62,919 nucleotides of DNA from positions 1-62,919 of the forward strand of contig JAFRIR010000111.1 in NCBI GenBank assembly GCA_017432685.1. The letters run 5' to 3'. This document shows, one piece after another, positions 1-8,495 of this stretch (its first letter is position 1; the number at the start of each line of letters is the position of its first letter). This DNA is from Flexilinea sp. Lineage in GTDB: Bacteria > Chloroflexota > Anaerolineae > Anaerolineales > Anaerolineaceae. A program made the translations under genes and the position numbers. A model generated the notes under the pieces. That model was not told the DNA's origin. It worked only from the letters and a program-made list of their open reading frames with translations, and searched no databases.

Positions 1-1
1 C

Positions 2-3000
2 GCCGGAAGTGATGGAAAATGGCAGTATGCATTTACTGAATTGCCGGTGAAGAATAACGGCAATACGATCAGCTATGTAATTTCCGAGGTTGTTCCGGAT
101 GGATATACATCAACGTTGAGCGGAAACAATCTGGTAAATACACACACACCGGAAGTGACCGAAGCGACGGTAACAAAGGTCTGGAACGATAATAACAACC
201 AGGACGGGAAACGTCCGGCGAGCCTGACTGTGACGCTGTCCAACGGTCAGAATGTGACGCTGAACGCGGCCAACAACTGGACCGCAACCGTCGAGAATCT
301 GCCGAAGTATGCGAATGGTGTGGAGATCGAATACAGCTGGACGGAAGGTGAAATGCCGGAAGGCTACACTCTGACGAAAACCTCTGTGGATGGAACGATC
401 ACGACACTGACGAACAGTTATAATACTGAGACGATGGAAGTCAGTGTCCGCAAAGTCTGGAACGACGCGGACAACCAGGACGGCATCCGCCCGGCAGAAC
501 TGATGGTGACCCTGTCCAACGGTATGGTCGTAACGCTGAATGAAGGGAACAACTGGGAAGCGTCCCTGACCGTGCCGGTATATGACAACGGTGCAGCGAT
601 CAACTATACCTGGAGTGAAGAAACGGCAGCAGGCTATGAACTGACCGACACTTCAGTCAACGGCACCATCACCACCCTGACCAATACGCACAAACCGGCT
701 GAGACCGAAGCGACGGTGACGAAGGTCTGGGATGACAACAACAACCAGGATGGGAAACGTCCGGCAAGCCTGACCGTGACCCTTTCCAATGGCAGTACAG
801 TCACGCTGAACGCAGCCAACAACTGGACCGCAACAGTCAAGAACCTGCCGAAGTATGCAAACGGTGTCGAGATCGAATACAGCTGGAGTGAGACAGTTCC
901 TGCGGGTTACACCCTCAGCAGCGCTGACAAAGCCGGAACCGTCACAACACTGACGAACAAGCATGAGATCGAAAAGACCGCTGTCAACGGCGTCAAGGCA
1001 TGGACCGATAACAACAACGAGTTCGGGAAGAGACCGGCAGCCATCACGATCAACCTGCTGGCGAACGGCACACCAACAGCCAGCAAGACTGTAACGGCTG
1101 CTGACAACTGGGCTTACAGCTTCAGCGATCTTGACAGGTATGCGGGCGGACGCGAAATCACCTATACCGTGACCGAAGAGGCCGTGGCCGGATACACCAC
1201 CACGGTCAACGGAACGAATGTGATCAACACGCTTGTTACCTACCCGGTGACCTATCGCTATACCGGTTTCGTCCCGGCAGGAGCGCCGGAAGTCCCGGCA
1301 GGGGCTGATTACCCGGCTGACGTGACCGTGACGGTTGCCGCGGATCCGGAACTGAGAGGCTATGTCTTCAGCGGCTGGACAACATCCGATGCCACCGTGA
1401 CCGATGGCGCGTTCAACATGCCCGCAAAGCCGGTCGAACTGGTAGGCTCCTGGAGCACGAAAGCGCTGGAAATCAGTTCTTCCACCAGAAGCTGGATCTA
1501 TGACGGCCAGTACCATACGGATGAGGTCTACACTGTGACCTATGGCGGCACGACGGTCTTCCCGGTCGATGAGAACGGAAAGGTCTTCCATCTGCCTACC
1601 GGTGACACATTGACCATCATCCCGACTACCACCGGTGTGAGGGACGTCGATCCGACCTATAACCAGAACAATACCTTCAGCTATTCCCTCGAGAATGCTG
1701 AAACCTACACGGATGTAACGACACACTTCGGTACGCTGAGCATCATCCCGCGGGAGGTCGTCGTGACCATCGTCGGCAACACTGATACCAAGGTCTACAA
1801 CGGTTCCGAACAGCAGGTGGAAGGTTATAACGTCACCAACATCAGTGAACCGCTCTATACTGTGTCCGACTTCAGCTTCAGCGGTGATGACACCGCGAAG
1901 GGCACCAACGTCGGCACCTACCCGATGGGCCTGGCGGAAGATCAGTACACCAACAATAACCCCAACTTCTCGGTGACCTTCGACGTTACCGATGGCTGGC
2001 TGCAGATCACTCCCAAGCCGGTGACCGTCACTGCCCATGATGCCGAGAAGAAATATAACGATCCGGTTCCGCCGCTGACCGCGGACGTGGATGGCGCCGT
2101 GAACGGTGACACCGTCACCTACACGCTGACCACGACCGCGAACCAGACCAGCCCGGTCGGAGAATATCCGATCACCCCGTCCGGTTCTGAAGTGCAGGGC
2201 AATTACATCGTGACCTACATCCCGGCGACCCTGACCGTGACACCGATCACCGTCACCGTGACAGCTGAGGACAAGACGAAGGTTGCCGGTGAGCCCGATC
2301 CGGAGCTGACCGCCACCGTTGACGGTCTGGTGAACGGCGACACGATCACCTACACCATCAGCCGCGATGAAGGGGAGAACCCGGGTTCCTATCCGATCAC
2401 TCCTGCCGGTCCGACTGAACAGGGCAACTATATCGTGGTTTATGTCCCCGGTACTCTGACCATCACCGCCCCGGTGGCTGATGACCGTGAGTACACCGTG
2501 ACCTATGTCTACATCGGCACCGTACCGGAAGGCGCTCCGGCCGTTCCGGAGAAGAAGAGCTACCATGTGGGTGACTCCGTCCCGGCGGCGGAAGTCCCGA
2601 GCATGGAGAACTACGAGTTCAAGGGCTGGAACGGTGAAGTGAGCGCCATGCCTGCCGATAACGTGACCGTGACCGGACAATGGGTACCGCTGACGCATAC
2701 CGTCATCATCAAATATGTCAACATCCTCACCGGTGAGGAGATCATCGAACGGGTGACACTCGAGAACTTGCCGGTCGGCGAAAGCTTCTACATGGAAAAT
2801 CCTGAAATCGAAGGCTATCGCCTGCTGGGTGACGAATTTGTGACCGGCATCATCGGGAACAAAGATGTCATGATCACCGTGTTCTATCTGCCGCTCTCAC
2901 CGGCGCCGGCTGAACCTTCCGAAGGCGGCGAGGAGGATGAACCGGGTGACGAAGATAGCATTCCGGAACCCCCGTACACCCTCTACCAGCTGGTCGACAT

Positions 3001-3067
3001 CGCTGACTTCGAGACACCTTTGGGCCTCGGCGGTCTGAACATCAATGTCGGGGAATGCATTGAGTAA
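2..3067 (+). CDS. Multidomain cell-surface protein (Cna_B / MBG / MucBP repeats), 5' truncated
   Basis: The reading frame is open to the left edge and the residues before the first internal start codon (around base 41) already form the end of a Cna_B domain, so the gene begins outside the window. Visible order: the end of one Cna_B domain, four full Cna_B-type beta domains each opening with a KVW or KAW motif (the first and third nearly identical, a recent duplication), an InlB-like domain, a YDG-like domain, two MBG-like domains, a second InlB-like domain, and a MucBP-like domain near the end. The C-terminus is an acidic linker followed by a short conserved-looking tail containing ETPLGLG. 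There is no LPXTG motif, C-terminal membrane segment or basic tail, so anchoring is not sortase-type. Likely an adhesin or stalk protein; the anchoring mode is unknown. Confidence 0.85.
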   Translation, partial: AGSDGKWQYAFTELPVKNNGNTISYVISEVVPDGYTSTLSGNNLVNTHTPEVTEATVTKVWNDNNNQDGKRPASLTVTLSNGQNVTLNAANNWTATVENLPKYANGVEIEYSWTEGEMPEGYTLTKTSVDGTITTLTNSYNTETMEVSVRKVWNDADNQDGIRPAELMVTLSNGMVVTLNEGNNWEASLTVPVYDNGAAINYTWSEETAAGYELTDTSVNGTITTLTNTHKPAETEATVTKVWDDNNNQDGKRPASLTVTLSNGSTVTLNAANNWTATVKNLPKYANGVEIEYSWSETVPAGYTLSSADKAGTVTTLTNKHEIEKTAVNGVKAWTDNNNEFGKRPAAITINLLANGTPTASKTVTAADNWAYSFSDLDRYAGGREITYTVTEEAVAGYTTTVNGTNVINTLVTYPVTYRYTGFVPAGAPEVPAGADYPADVTVTVAADPELRGYVFSGWTTSDATVTDGAFNMPAKPVELVGSWSTKALEISSSTRSWIYDGQYHTDEVYTVTYGGTTVFPVDENGKVFHLPTGDTLTIIPTTTGVRDVDPTYNQNNTFSYSLENAETYTDVTTHFGTLSIIPREVVVTIVGNTDTKVYNGSEQQVEGYNVTNISEPLYTVSDFSFSGDDTAKGTNVGTYPMGLAEDQYTNNNPNFSVTFDVTDGWLQITPKPVTVTAHDAEKKYNDPVPPLTADVDGAVNGDTVTYTLTTTANQTSPVGEYPITPSGSEVQGNYIVTYIPATLTVTPITVTVTAEDKTKVAGEPDPELTATVDGLVNGDTITYTISRDEGENPGSYPITPAGPTEQGNYIVVYVPGTLTITAPVADDREYTVTYVYIGTVPEGAPAVPEKKSYHVGDSVPAAEVPSMENYEFKGWNGEVSAMPADNVTVTGQWVPLTHTVIIKYVNILTGEEIIERVTLENLPVGESFYMENPEIEGYRLLGDEFVTGIIGNKDVMITVFYLPLSPAPAEPSEGGEEDEPGDEDSIPEPPYTLYQLVDIADFETPLGLGGLNINVGECIE

Positions 3068-3075
3068 ATAAAGAA

Positions 3076-3225
3076 GCACACTGAGACTGCCCTGATGCTG
3101 CCGCTTCGCCGGCACATCAGGGCTGTATCGTGTGTGCGTCAATGGATGATGAGGGAAAAGCGCACAACGTGATACGCCCCTGCCGTGCGGGCTTCGCCGC
3201 AGCGGCAGAAACGTCTCAGTCGTGC
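3076..3225 (+). repeat. 150-bp double-hairpin repeat, copy 1
   Basis: Two adjacent imperfect hairpins. The first (3076-3137) is bounded by GCACAC and GTGTGC with a tip stem TGCCG/CGGCA. The second (3160-3225) has a long tip stem CTGCCG-TGCGG/CCGCAGCGGCAG around GCTTCG. The same 150-bp unit recurs at exactly the same length at 5430 and 5625. Located between the surface protein and the substrate-binding protein. Confidence 0.9.
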
Positions 3226-3258
3226 TTCCCGGTTGAAGGATAAAATGGAGGAAAGAGC

Positions 3259-5373
3259 GTGAGGAAAGGTATCATTTCATTATTCTTGATGATGTCAGCG
3301 GTGTTCTGCCTTACCGACATGGCATTCGCCCAGGAGCTCGCAGAGGAGGATTTCGCTGAAGTACCGGCAGAAACAAGCTTCGAAGACTTTGGCGAAAATG
3401 AAGAAGCCTCATCCATCCTCTCTGACCGGATCGAGTACTCGATGGAAGAACTGAATGTGGCCACCATCAACCCGCTGAACGGCAACTTCATGGACGACGT
3501 CTGGGGCAAGATGACCAGCGACATCGACGTCTGGTACCTGCTTCACGGCTACGACCTGGTCCACTGGAACGGCGAGGGCGGCATGTACGAGGCCGATGAC
3601 ACCGTGGTCAGCGGCATCGTCGTCACCACTGACGGCAGCGACAACCAGACCTTCACCATCGCGCTTTATCCGGACCTTTACTACTGTGACGGCACCCGTA
3701 TCACCGCCTGGGATTATGCCTTTTCCACCCTGCTCAGCATCGCGCCGGAAGTCACCGAGATAGGCGGCAACATCCGCCGGCCGGACTACCTGAAGGGCTA
3801 TGAAGAATACGCCTCGGGCGATGCCTCTTACCTCTCGGGTTTCCGGGTGATCGACGATGACCTTTTCTCCATCACCATCAAGGGCGAGTATCTGCCCTTC
3901 TTCTACGCCATGGGCCTGCTTTCGACCACGCCCTATCCGATCAGCGAGATCGCTCCGGGGGTGAAAGTCGCCGATGACGGACGCGGGATCTACCTGACCA
4001 ACGAAAGCGGCAGCGGCGATCCCATTTTCACCGCTGAATTGCTCAAGAAGACAATGCTGGATCCGGAAACGGGCTATATCTCCCATCCGAAGGTCACCAG
4101 CGGCCCCTACAAATTGATCTCCTATGAAGACGGTGTGGCGACCTTTGAAGTCAATGAATATTACAAGGGCAACTATGAGGGCGAAACGCCCCTGATCCCG
4201 CGGCTGACCTTTGAGGACCTGCCCCGGGAGGAGCTGATCCGCGCGCTGGAAAGCGGCAGGATCGGTCTGCTGAACAAGATGAGCTCCAGCGAGATCGTGC
4301 TCTCCGGCATCGGCGCGGTGACGAACAACAACACGCGGCTGGCCTTTGCCAACTATCCGCGGACGGGTCTGGCGTTCATCAACTTTAACACCGAAAAACC
4401 CATCATGGGCGAAGAGGCAGTCCGCAAAGCGCTGGCGCAGCTGTTTGACAAGGATCAGTTCATCGCTGAGACCGTCGGCAACTTCGGTCTGCGCGTGGAC
4501 GGATTCTACGGCATGGGCCAGTGGATGTACCAGATCCTCAGCGGCGCTCTTGCCTATCCGGTGGAAGAACCGGGGCCGGACAACGAGATGACGGATGCCG
4601 AATATGACAAGCAGATGCGGGAATGGGAAGCGCTGACGCTCGATGAAATCCCGGTGTATGAATATGACCCGGATGCGGCGGCTGCGCTGCTGAGCGAGGC
4701 GGGTTGGAACCTGAACGCGCAGGGCGAGCCTTTCCGACGCGGCGTGGATGAAGTGCGCTGCAAACGCTTCGGGGACGAACTGGTGCCGCTGGAACTGAGC
4801 ATGGCATATCCGATCGGCACCCCCGCGGAGGAAGCACTGGTCCACCTGACCGAAGCGGCGGCTCAGGAAGGTTATCTGATCCGCCTGACTGCGATCCCGA
4901 TGGAGGAGCTGCTGCATCAGTATCACAACGTCTCTCCGCGGGAATTTGACCTGATGTTCCTGGCGCTGAACTTCGACATCATGTTTGACCCCTCTTCCGA
5001 TTTCGTTGAACGGGAGGATGCCGAGGCGATGTGGACGGAAACCCAGTTTGCGGATCAGGAGCTATATGACCTGACGGTCGACATGCGCAAGACGGAACCG
5101 GGGCAGCTGCTGGAATATATCCAGAAGTGGCTGAAATACCAGCAGCATCTGATGGAAAAATTGCCGATCATTCCGCTGTATTCGAATGTGTATTTTGATT
5201 TCTATGCGCGGGTGCTGCAGAATTATAACGTGGCGGCGAACGTGACCTGGACGCAGGCGATCGTCCCGGCGTACCTGGGGTACAATGCCGAGGAGCCGGA
5301 CGAGGCGCTGCTGGATGAGTTCGGGGAATTCGGCGACGAAGAATTTGACGACGAATTCATTGAGTTTGAATAA
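3259..5373 (+). CDS. ABC transporter substrate-binding protein, family 5 (peptide/nickel type)
   Basis: 704 residues. Starts at GTG with GGAGG seven bases upstream. Residues 1-24 are a signal peptide ending in AFA. The mature part resembles DppA/OppA-type proteins: an early NPLNG segment, FTIALYPDLYYCDGTRITAWDY-like family motif near residues 130-155, GPYKLISY near 275, and YNP-like C-terminal lobe. There is no lipobox Cys, so it is not a classical lipoprotein. The C-terminus is a Phe/Asp/Glu-rich acidic tail (last 15 residues) not typical of the family and similar in composition to the N-terminus of the protein at 7103. No permease or ATPase genes adjoin it, so its transporter, if any, is elsewhere. 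Confidence 0.85.
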   Translation: MRKGIISLFLMMSAVFCLTDMAFAQELAEEDFAEVPAETSFEDFGENEEASSILSDRIEYSMEELNVATINPLNGNFMDDVWGKMTSDIDVWYLLHGYDLVHWNGEGGMYEADDTVVSGIVVTTDGSDNQTFTIALYPDLYYCDGTRITAWDYAFSTLLSIAPEVTEIGGNIRRPDYLKGYEEYASGDASYLSGFRVIDDDLFSITIKGEYLPFFYAMGLLSTTPYPISEIAPGVKVADDGRGIYLTNESGSGDPIFTAELLKKTMLDPETGYISHPKVTSGPYKLISYEDGVATFEVNEYYKGNYEGETPLIPRLTFEDLPREELIRALESGRIGLLNKMSSSEIVLSGIGAVTNNNTRLAFANYPRTGLAFINFNTEKPIMGEEAVRKALAQLFDKDQFIAETVGNFGLRVDGFYGMGQWMYQILSGALAYPVEEPGPDNEMTDAEYDKQMREWEALTLDEIPVYEYDPDAAAALLSEAGWNLNAQGEPFRRGVDEVRCKRFGDELVPLELSMAYPIGTPAEEALVHLTEAAAQEGYLIRLTAIPMEELLHQYHNVSPREFDLMFLALNFDIMFDPSSDFVEREDAEAMWTETQFADQELYDLTVDMRKTEPGQLLEYIQKWLKYQQHLMEKLPIIPLYSNVYFDFYARVLQNYNVAANVTWTQAIVPAYLGYNAEEPDEALLDEFGEFGDEEFDDEFIEFE

Positions 5374-5377
5374 AGAA

Positions 5378-5412
5378 AGTTAAGAATTAAAAATTAAGAG
5401 TTAAGAGTTAAA
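5378..5412. repeat. Heptamer tract (AGTTAAG type), 5 units
   Basis: Five consecutive 7-bp units AGTTAAG, AATTAAA, AATTAAG, AGTTAAG, AGTTAAA directly after the stop codon of the substrate-binding protein gene. Confidence 0.9.
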
Positions 5413-5429
5413 AAACACGAGGGGACGGA

Positions 5430-5579
5430 GCACACGGAGACTGCTCTGATGCTGCCGCTTTGCCGGCACATCAGGGCTGTATCTCGTGATGCGTCAAAGG
5501 ATTTGAGAAAAAAGCGCACAACGTGATACGCCCCTGCCGTGCGGGCTTCGCCGCAGCGGCAGAAACGTCTCAGTCGTGC
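5430..5579 (+). repeat. 150-bp double-hairpin repeat, copy 2
   Basis: Same two-hairpin unit as at 3076, same length and orientation. The 459 bases between 5374 and 5832 hold only a heptamer tract, this copy, copy 3 and a promoter. Confidence 0.9.
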
Positions 5580-5624
5580 TTCCCGGCTGCCGCGCAGCCG
5601 ACAAATGAGCACACGGGGGACGGA

Positions 5625-5774
5625 GCACACGGAGACTGCTCTGATGGTGCCGCTATGCCGGCACATCAGGGCTGTATCGTGTGTGCGTCAATGGATGATG
5701 AGGGTGAAGCGCACAACGTGATACGCCCCTGCCGTGCGGACTTCGCCGCAGCGGCAGAAACGTCTCAGTCGTGC
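5625..5774 (+). repeat. 150-bp double-hairpin repeat, copy 3
   Basis: Third copy of the unit, separated from copy 2 by 45 bases that include a short truncated start of another copy (GCACACGGGGGACGGA). It ends 23 bases before the -35 box at 5798. Confidence 0.9.
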
Positions 5775-5797
5775 TCCGTTCCCTGAGATTAATTCTG

Positions 5798-5833
5798 TTG
5801 ACATAATTGGAAATAAATATATAATTAGAATTA
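5798..5833 (+). promoter_or_regulatory. Consensus promoter giving a probably leaderless mRNA
   Basis: TTGACA at 5798-5803, 16-bp spacer, TATAAT at 5820-5825. The A of the ATG at 5833 lies seven bases after the -10 box, which is the expected transcription start. No Shine-Dalgarno sequence is present upstream of that ATG. Confidence 0.75.
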
Positions 5834-6579
5834 TGGAAAAGTTGGTTGTTGCCTTCCTTCTGATTTTAATGCTCCTTGCACCTCTCGCGGTAAGCGCCGA
5901 TGGAGGAGGTCCTGATCCGGAGCGGACGGTCGGCGATGACATGATCGAGATCCTGAACAACAATCTCGACAACCTTTTCCCCATCACCTCCATTAAAGAA
6001 TATTTCAACCCCTACCACGAGGCGCTGTATTCCAACGACGGCATGGAGACCGTCATCGAGATCGAAAACGACGAGGGAAAGCGGAACATCCGTATGTTCG
6101 CGAATGCCGATTCGGTCCATGACCATCTGGCCTATGAATTCATCGACGAAGGGTACCTGAAAAACTTTCTGCTGACGATGGAGGTCACCGTCCGCGATAC
6201 CTGGCCGAAGGGGCAGGGCGGCTGCTTCGTCGGATTCACCAATTACGGCGTCTCGGCCTTCCATGGTTATGACGGCGCCCATGTGGTGGCGCTGGTCTCG
6301 GACGCGAAGAACATGGAGATCTATCTCAAAAATCACGACCTGGACGCCGGGGAACATTTCCCGCTGGAAACCCGCGGGAAGGAAACCGCGAAGCTTTCCA
6401 TCGTCCATCTCACCGGTCATACTTATGTCTATCTTGATGGGAACTACGCCGGGCAGCTGCATGACGGGCTGGAGGGTCCTTTCCACCTGCTTTACGGTAC
6501 GGCGCTGTTCACGGAGGGTGACTCAGCCGCCTGTACCTTTGATAACATGATGCTGAAGAGGCTGGGGAGTGAGAAATAA
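5833..6579 (+). CDS. Secreted lectin/LamG-like protein, family A member 1
   Basis: 248 residues from ATG 5833. Upstream in-frame codons lie in the 150-bp repeat and are not counted. Signal peptide 1-22 ending in VSA. The mature protein has a GGCF(V)GFTNYG segment near residue 138 and a VYLDGNYAGQLHDGLEGPF segment near 203, a pattern typical of concanavalin A/LamG-like jelly-roll domains with an xxNGxxxxxxxDG motif. Proteins at 7103 and 9155 carry the same two segments. The function is unknown; a carbohydrate-binding or structural exoprotein is plausible. The last codons and the stop (GAG AAA TAA) are part of the first heptamer of the following tract. Confidence 0.75.
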   Translation: MEKLVVAFLLILMLLAPLAVSADGGGPDPERTVGDDMIEILNNNLDNLFPITSIKEYFNPYHEALYSNDGMETVIEIENDEGKRNIRMFANADSVHDHLAYEFIDEGYLKNFLLTMEVTVRDTWPKGQGGCFVGFTNYGVSAFHGYDGAHVVALVSDAKNMEIYLKNHDLDAGEHFPLETRGKETAKLSIVHLTGHTYVYLDGNYAGQLHDGLEGPFHLLYGTALFTEGDSAACTFDNMMLKRLGSEK

Positions 6580-6614
6580 GAAATAAGAACTAAGAAATAA
6601 GAAATAAGAAATGA
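6573..6614. repeat. Heptamer tract (GAAATAA type), 6 units
   Basis: GAAATAA, GAAATAA, GAACTAA, GAAATAA, GAAATAA, GAAATGA. The first unit contains the stop codon of the upstream gene. Confidence 0.9.
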
Positions 6615-6653
6615 AGCCAGGACCCGAAAGGAGACTGGCTTCAGGACCAAAGA

Positions 6654-6884
6654 GGTGACAAGGGGCCGGTTGCCTGAAGGCACATAGCGAAGCGGTTCGA
6701 CAGAAATGTGCCGGAAGGAACCGTCTCCCTTGTCACCGGAAAATAACAGCAAATCATCGGTGACAACAGGGACGGTTCCCTCTGGCACCGTAGGGGAGAC
6801 ACTCAATTTATCAGGCGAAGAATCTGGTCAAGACGGTGCCGCCGGGCAACCGGCCCCGTAGTCACCCAGGAGCCGAGTCCCCGA
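6654..6884 (+). repeat. 231-bp tandem double-hairpin unit 1
   Basis: Contains hairpin X (6654-6737, ends GGTGACAAGG and CCTTGTCACC, inner GGCACAT/ATGTGCC) and hairpin Y (6759-6866, ends GGTGAC and GTCACC, inner GGCACCGT/ACGGTGCC). The 523 bases between 6580 and 7102 hold only a heptamer tract and the two tandem units. Confidence 0.9.
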
Positions 6885-7096
6885 GGTGACAAGGGGCCAA
6901 TTGCCTGAAGGCACATAGCGAAGCGGTTCGACAGAAATGTGCCGGAAGGAACCGTCTCCCTTGTCACCGGAAAATAACAGCAAATTATCGGTGACAACAG
7001 GGACGGTTCCCTCTGGCACCGTAGGGGAGATACTCAATTTATCAGGCAAAGGACCTGGTAAAGACGGTGCCGCCGGGCAACCGGCCCCGTTGTCAC
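6885..7096 (+). repeat. 231-bp tandem double-hairpin unit 2
   Basis: Second copy, offset exactly 231 bp from the first, with hairpin X at 6885-6968 and hairpin Y at 6990-7096. It differs by scattered substitutions and ends six bases before the next start codon. Confidence 0.9.
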
Positions 7097-7102
7097 AAAA
7101 GG

Positions 7103-8152
7103 ATGAAGGTTCGATTGAAAGAAACACGGAGTTGGTTACGGAATAAGCAAATCGCGGGAGGCACGCGGAAAGCCCTGCTTTTTGTGCTGTTTATCTGCGT
7201 CCTTTTCGCTTCTTTCGGATCAGCCGGGGCGCAGGATTTCGACGATGAGTTTGAGTTCGAGGATGATCCCGCTTTCGGAAACGGTTTCGTGAATCCGACG
7301 CCGGAGACACCCTCCGATGACAGTGACGGTTTTGAATTTATCCCGATATCCTACGATGATGCGCCCAATTCCGATGATGAATTCGAATTTATCGATTTTG
7401 ACGATGAATTTGAATTTGATGCGCCAACGTACGGAGATGACTTCGGTGATTCCGCTGAGATCGAGGATCCCGGGGATGAGGCTCCCGAAATCACGGAGGA
7501 AGAAGCGCTCTCCGACCCGGACCTGCTGCTGAGCGTGGCTGACGAGTTGTTTTTCCGGCGCGTTGGCCCCGATGAAACTTTCTGGCAGTCCCAGGGCTAC
7601 CTCAACGAGGTGCTGGAGGGTGACATCATTTACCAGCATTTTGTCCGTGAAGGGATGGGTTCGGAAGTGCTGATGTCCATGTTCCCGGCGGAAACCACGG
7701 CCCGGGCGGGGAAGCTCCGTCCGAGCATGACCCAGGCCTGGGAACGGGACTACCACGTCACGATCACGGTCATCCGGACGGAGAACGTCCCGAAAGGCGC
7801 CGGCGGGTGCTGGCTGCGCTACAGCAACGTCCGCACCAAGGGTGAGGGCGGTGAAAGCGGGCTGATCCTGTTCCCGGGACGGGAGGCTCTTGCCTTTGAA
7901 CCGCTGGGAAACCATCAGGACCTGGTCTATACGCCGGTGGCGGATCTTTCCGCCCTGAACCTGGACAGCGCGATCAAGTTTGATTTCGTCCGCCTGGATG
8001 GAGTCACCTTCATCTATGCCAACGGGAAGTTCCTTTTCCGTTTTGAGGACGGCTTCGACGGAAAGATGTCCTTCGAAGGTGGTGTGGAGATCTATGAGGG
8101 CGGCAACCGGGTGCGGTGCGATTTTGATAACTTTACGATGAGATACAGATAA
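7103..8152 (+). CDS. Secreted lectin/LamG-like protein with acidic Phe/Asp N-terminal region, family A member 2
   Basis: 349 residues from ATG 7103. The ribosome site is poor because the AAAGG abuts the ATG, and an upstream GTG at 7067 lies in the repeat. A long basic n-region precedes a hydrophobic segment and a cleavage site after SAGA (about residue 44). Residues 45-140 are extremely acidic with repeated FDDEFEFE, DDEFEFI and DDEFEFD stretches. The C-terminal half has the family A signatures GGCWLRYSNV and IYANGKFLFRFEDGFDG. It matches the proteins at 5833 and 9155 in this half only. The acidic region resembles the tail of the substrate-binding protein at 3259. Function unknown; secreted or surface-bound. 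Confidence 0.7.
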   Translation: MKVRLKETRSWLRNKQIAGGTRKALLFVLFICVLFASFGSAGAQDFDDEFEFEDDPAFGNGFVNPTPETPSDDSDGFEFIPISYDDAPNSDDEFEFIDFDDEFEFDAPTYGDDFGDSAEIEDPGDEAPEITEEEALSDPDLLLSVADELFFRRVGPDETFWQSQGYLNEVLEGDIIYQHFVREGMGSEVLMSMFPAETTARAGKLRPSMTQAWERDYHVTITVIRTENVPKGAGGCWLRYSNVRTKGEGGESGLILFPGREALAFEPLGNHQDLVYTPVADLSALNLDSAIKFDFVRLDGVTFIYANGKFLFRFEDGFDGKMSFEGGVEIYEGGNRVRCDFDNFTMRYR

Positions 8153-8160
8153 AAAAAAAG

Positions 8161-8258
8161 TAATAAGAAATAAGAAATAAGAAATATGAAATAAGAAATA
8201 AGAAATAAGAAATAAGAAGTTAGGGAATAGAATATAGGATATAGGATATAGGGAATAG
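8161..8258. repeat. Heptamer tract, 14 units in one register
   Basis: Fourteen consecutive 7-bp units drift from AAATAAG through AAGTTAG to GATATAG without losing phase. The 343-base gap 8153-8495 holds this tract, a 61-bp hairpin and a second heptamer tract. Confidence 0.92.
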
Positions 8259-8262
8259 AGAA

Positions 8263-8323
8263 GCACAAGGGGACGGTTTTTGCGCTGCCGCATCACCGGC
8301 ACGCAAGAACTGTCATCATGTGC
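8263..8323 (+). repeat. 61-bp single hairpin (GACGGTT type)
   Basis: Bounded by GCACA and TGTGC, with stem GACGGTTTTTGCG/CGCAAGAACTGTC that pairs fully as RNA when two G-U pairs are allowed. Tip stem is TGCCG/CGGCA. Related copies at 10239 and 10435 have tip stem TGCGG/CCGCA, a compensatory change. Confidence 0.88.
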
Positions 8324-8335
8324 GGGAAATGAGGA

Positions 8336-8480
8336 AGTAGACATTAGACATTAGACTGTGGTTCGTTGATGGTATCGGGTGTCAGGCAAAAGGTATATAA
8401 TAGATAAGCGCTAACGTCTAAAAAGTCTAAAGTCTAACGTCTAACGTCTAAGGTCTATAGTCTAACGTCTAAGGTCTGAT
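8336..8480. repeat. Two heptamer tracts (ATTAGAC and GTCTAAC types)
   Basis: 8336-8356 has three ATTAGAC-type units. 8416-8480 has nine GTCTAAN-type units with one 2-bp slip at 8423. The two motifs are reverse complements, so the tracts point in opposite directions. About 60 bases between them show no feature. Confidence 0.88.
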
Positions 8481-8495
8481 TACGAAAGCAGGAAA

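Noticed and set aside
653..2698. Long open frame on the minus strand opposite the Cna_B protein
   Set aside because: Composition is His/Arg/Gly-rich and it mirrors the codon pattern of the plus-strand gene; no ribosome site. A shadow frame.
3409..4926. 505-codon minus-strand frame inside the substrate-binding protein gene
   Set aside because: Shadow of a strongly coding plus-strand gene; no recognisable domain.
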